A DNA stretch of 5,097 nucleotides from Thermoplasmata archaeon (GTDB lineage Archaea > Thermoplasmatota > Thermoplasmata > Lutacidiplasmatales > UBA184). Below the pieces are notes generated by a model. The model saw only the letters and a list, made by a program, of their open reading frames with translations. It did not search any database and was not told the DNA's origin. Positions 4,025 to 5,097 of the stretch are shown here, in pieces. Where the stretch lies: the NCBI GenBank assembly GCA_030042815.1, contig JASHYY010000160.1:1-5097 (forward strand), in the 5' to 3' direction. The position numbers and the translations under genes are program-made. Within the stretch, counting starts at the first letter, position 1. Each line of letters opens with the position of its first letter.

Positions 4025-5097
4025 GTGACGAACACGACGCGGCGCCTTGCCGCGATCATGTTCACCGACCTCGTCGGCTTCACGAGGCTCGGGCAGAGGG
4101 ATGAAGAGACGGCCCTGCGCCTGCGCCGCGAGCATCAGGCGCTGCTGCGCCCGATCTTCGCTTCGTTCGGGGGTCGGGAGGTGAAGACGCTCGGGGACGG
4201 TTTCTTGGTGGAGTTCGCGAGCGCGGTCGAGTCGGTCCGGTGCGCGGTGGAGATCCAGCGCGCCCTCTCGCGCAGGAACGCCTCCACCGGACCGGAGGAC
4301 CAGATCCTCCTGCGGGTCGGTGTTCACTCCGGCGATGTCGTCGAGGAGGACGGAGACGTCGTGGGCGACGCCGTGAACGTCGCCTCGCGGATCGAGCCCC
4401 TCGCCGAAGCGGGAGGGATCTGTCTCTCGGAGGCCGTCTACCAGCAAGTTCGCAACAAGCTGCCGATTGTCTTCGAGAAGGTCGGCACCCGAAGCCTCAA
4501 GAACGTCCAGGAACCGGTCGAGATCTACCGCGTGGCCGTCGGGGCCCCGAGACCGACCGTCCCGTCGCTGGCCCCGGTGTCGACCTCACAAAATCTCCGC
4601 CTTGCAGTACTGCCGCTCGCCAACCTCAGCACGGAGGCGACCGACGACTTCTTCGCGGACGGGCTGACCGACGAGCTGATCTCGCGGACGGCGCAGATCC
4701 CCCAGCTCCGGGTGATCGCCCGGACGACGGTCCAACGCTACCGGGGCTCCCCGAAATCGATCCGAGAGGTCGGAGAGGAGCTGGGTGTGGGGGTCGCGCT
4801 CGAGGGAAGCATCCGAAAGTCCGGCAACCGCGTCCGGATCTCGGTGCAGCTGGTCGATGCGAAGTCCGAAGCCCACATCTGGTCGATGCGCTACGACCGG
4901 CCGCTGGACGACATCTTCGCGATCCAGGACGACATCGCCGACCACATCGCACGGTCCGTCGCGGTGCACCTCTCGGGCTCCCCCTCCGAGAGTGGGGCTG
5001 GGATCGCTCCCGCCTCGGTCGAAACATCCGACATGGAGGCGTACTCGCTGTTCCTGCACGGGAGGCAGCTCTTCGGGGAGAAGGGCTCGGTGGAAGG
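4025..5097 (+). CDS. Class III adenylate cyclase with TolB-like domain and start of a TPR region (partial, 3' end beyond window)
   Basis: The frame stays open from a GTG at 4025 to the window end (357 full codons). Residues 6-175 are a class III cyclase domain, which makes cAMP from ATP as a dimer. All six catalytic positions are present: metal-binding Asp15 (FTDLVGF) and Asp58 (GDGF), adenine-specifying Lys54 and Asp111 (GDVVGDAVNVASR), and transition-state Asn118 and Arg122. The Lys/Asp pair argues for ATP over GTP. Residues about 190-318 (LRLAVLPLANLSTEATDDFF to IARSVAVHL) match the TolB-like domain often fused to such cyclases. YSLFLHGRQLF from residue 340 looks like a first TPR helix, so a TPR array probably follows outside the window. 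I see no membrane span in the visible part. A GTG at 4004 is an alternative start adding 7 residues. Partner and signal are unknown. Confidence 0.88.
   Translation, partial: MTNTTRRLAAIMFTDLVGFTRLGQRDEETALRLRREHQALLRPIFASFGGREVKTLGDGFLVEFASAVESVRCAVEIQRALSRRNASTGPEDQILLRVGVHSGDVVEEDGDVVGDAVNVASRIEPLAEAGGICLSEAVYQQVRNKLPIVFEKVGTRSLKNVQEPVEIYRVAVGAPRPTVPSLAPVSTSQNLRLAVLPLANLSTEATDDFFADGLTDELISRTAQIPQLRVIARTTVQRYRGSPKSIREVGEELGVGVALEGSIRKSGNRVRISVQLVDAKSEAHIWSMRYDRPLDDIFAIQDDIADHIARSVAVHLSGSPSESGAGIAPASVETSDMEAYSLFLHGRQLFGEKGSVE

Noticed and set aside
3297..4028. A 243-codon plus-strand frame as one intact protein
   Set aside because: Only 3456 to about 3700 is protein-like. The N-terminal part is intergenic and the C-terminal part is nonsense after the frameshift, while the natural C-terminus is in the next frame.
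4586..5059. Minus-strand frame opposite the cyclase gene
   Set aside because: Shadow of the TolB-like region; the plus strand has clear domain motifs throughout.

Overview
The window is GC-rich DNA (roughly two thirds G+C by eye, with coding third positions mostly G or C). It is a chromosome-like stretch of seven genes, closely packed and mostly single. I see no rRNA, tRNA, CRISPR array, insertion sequence or phage gene. The organism cannot be fixed from sequence alone. I lean towards an uncultured high-GC archaeon, for example a Thermoplasmatota-like lineage. Short AT-rich, TATA-like islands lie about 23-40 bases upstream of several starts, and a minimal MscS protein and a class III cyclase joined to a TolB-like domain are present. 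A high-GC bacterium is not excluded.

Layout. Positions 32-376 (-) encode an AroQ-fold chorismate mutase-like protein. It is transcribed away from a U32-family (PrtC/UbiU/UbiV/TrhP-like) iron-sulphur protein at 463-1653 (+). The 86-base gap between them holds a perfect 16-bp palindrome. The U32 gene converges on a small stand-alone ParB-fold protein at 1695-2105 (-). A divergent gap of 191 bases then leads to an alkyltransferase-like (ATL) DNA-repair protein at 2297-2692 (+), in which Trp replaces the methyl-accepting Cys. The ATL gene converges on a miniature MscS-type channel at 2726-3226 (-). After a 229-base divergent gap comes a small multi-pass membrane protein at 3456-3939 (+), broken by a +1 frameshift in a run of five G. 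The last gene, from 4025 to the window edge (+), is a class III adenylate cyclase followed by a TolB-like domain and the apparent start of a TPR region. No gene-free stretch exceeds 300 bases. Positions 1-31 hold nothing I can support.

How the genes may work together. Orientations run - + - + - + +, so there is no long operon and most genes probably have their own promoter. The most suggestive pairing is the first: E. coli U32 enzymes (RlhA, TrhP and, as I recall, UbiU-UbiV) depend on prephenate, which is the product of chorismate mutase. A divergent chorismate mutase-like/U32 pair could therefore be a self-contained oxygen-independent hydroxylation module. The mutase-like protein has several altered active-site positions, so it may bind or deliver chorismate or prephenate rather than act as the housekeeping mutase. 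The other genes (DNA damage recognition, osmotic release, cAMP signalling) look like ordinary stress and signalling functions with no evident link to each other.
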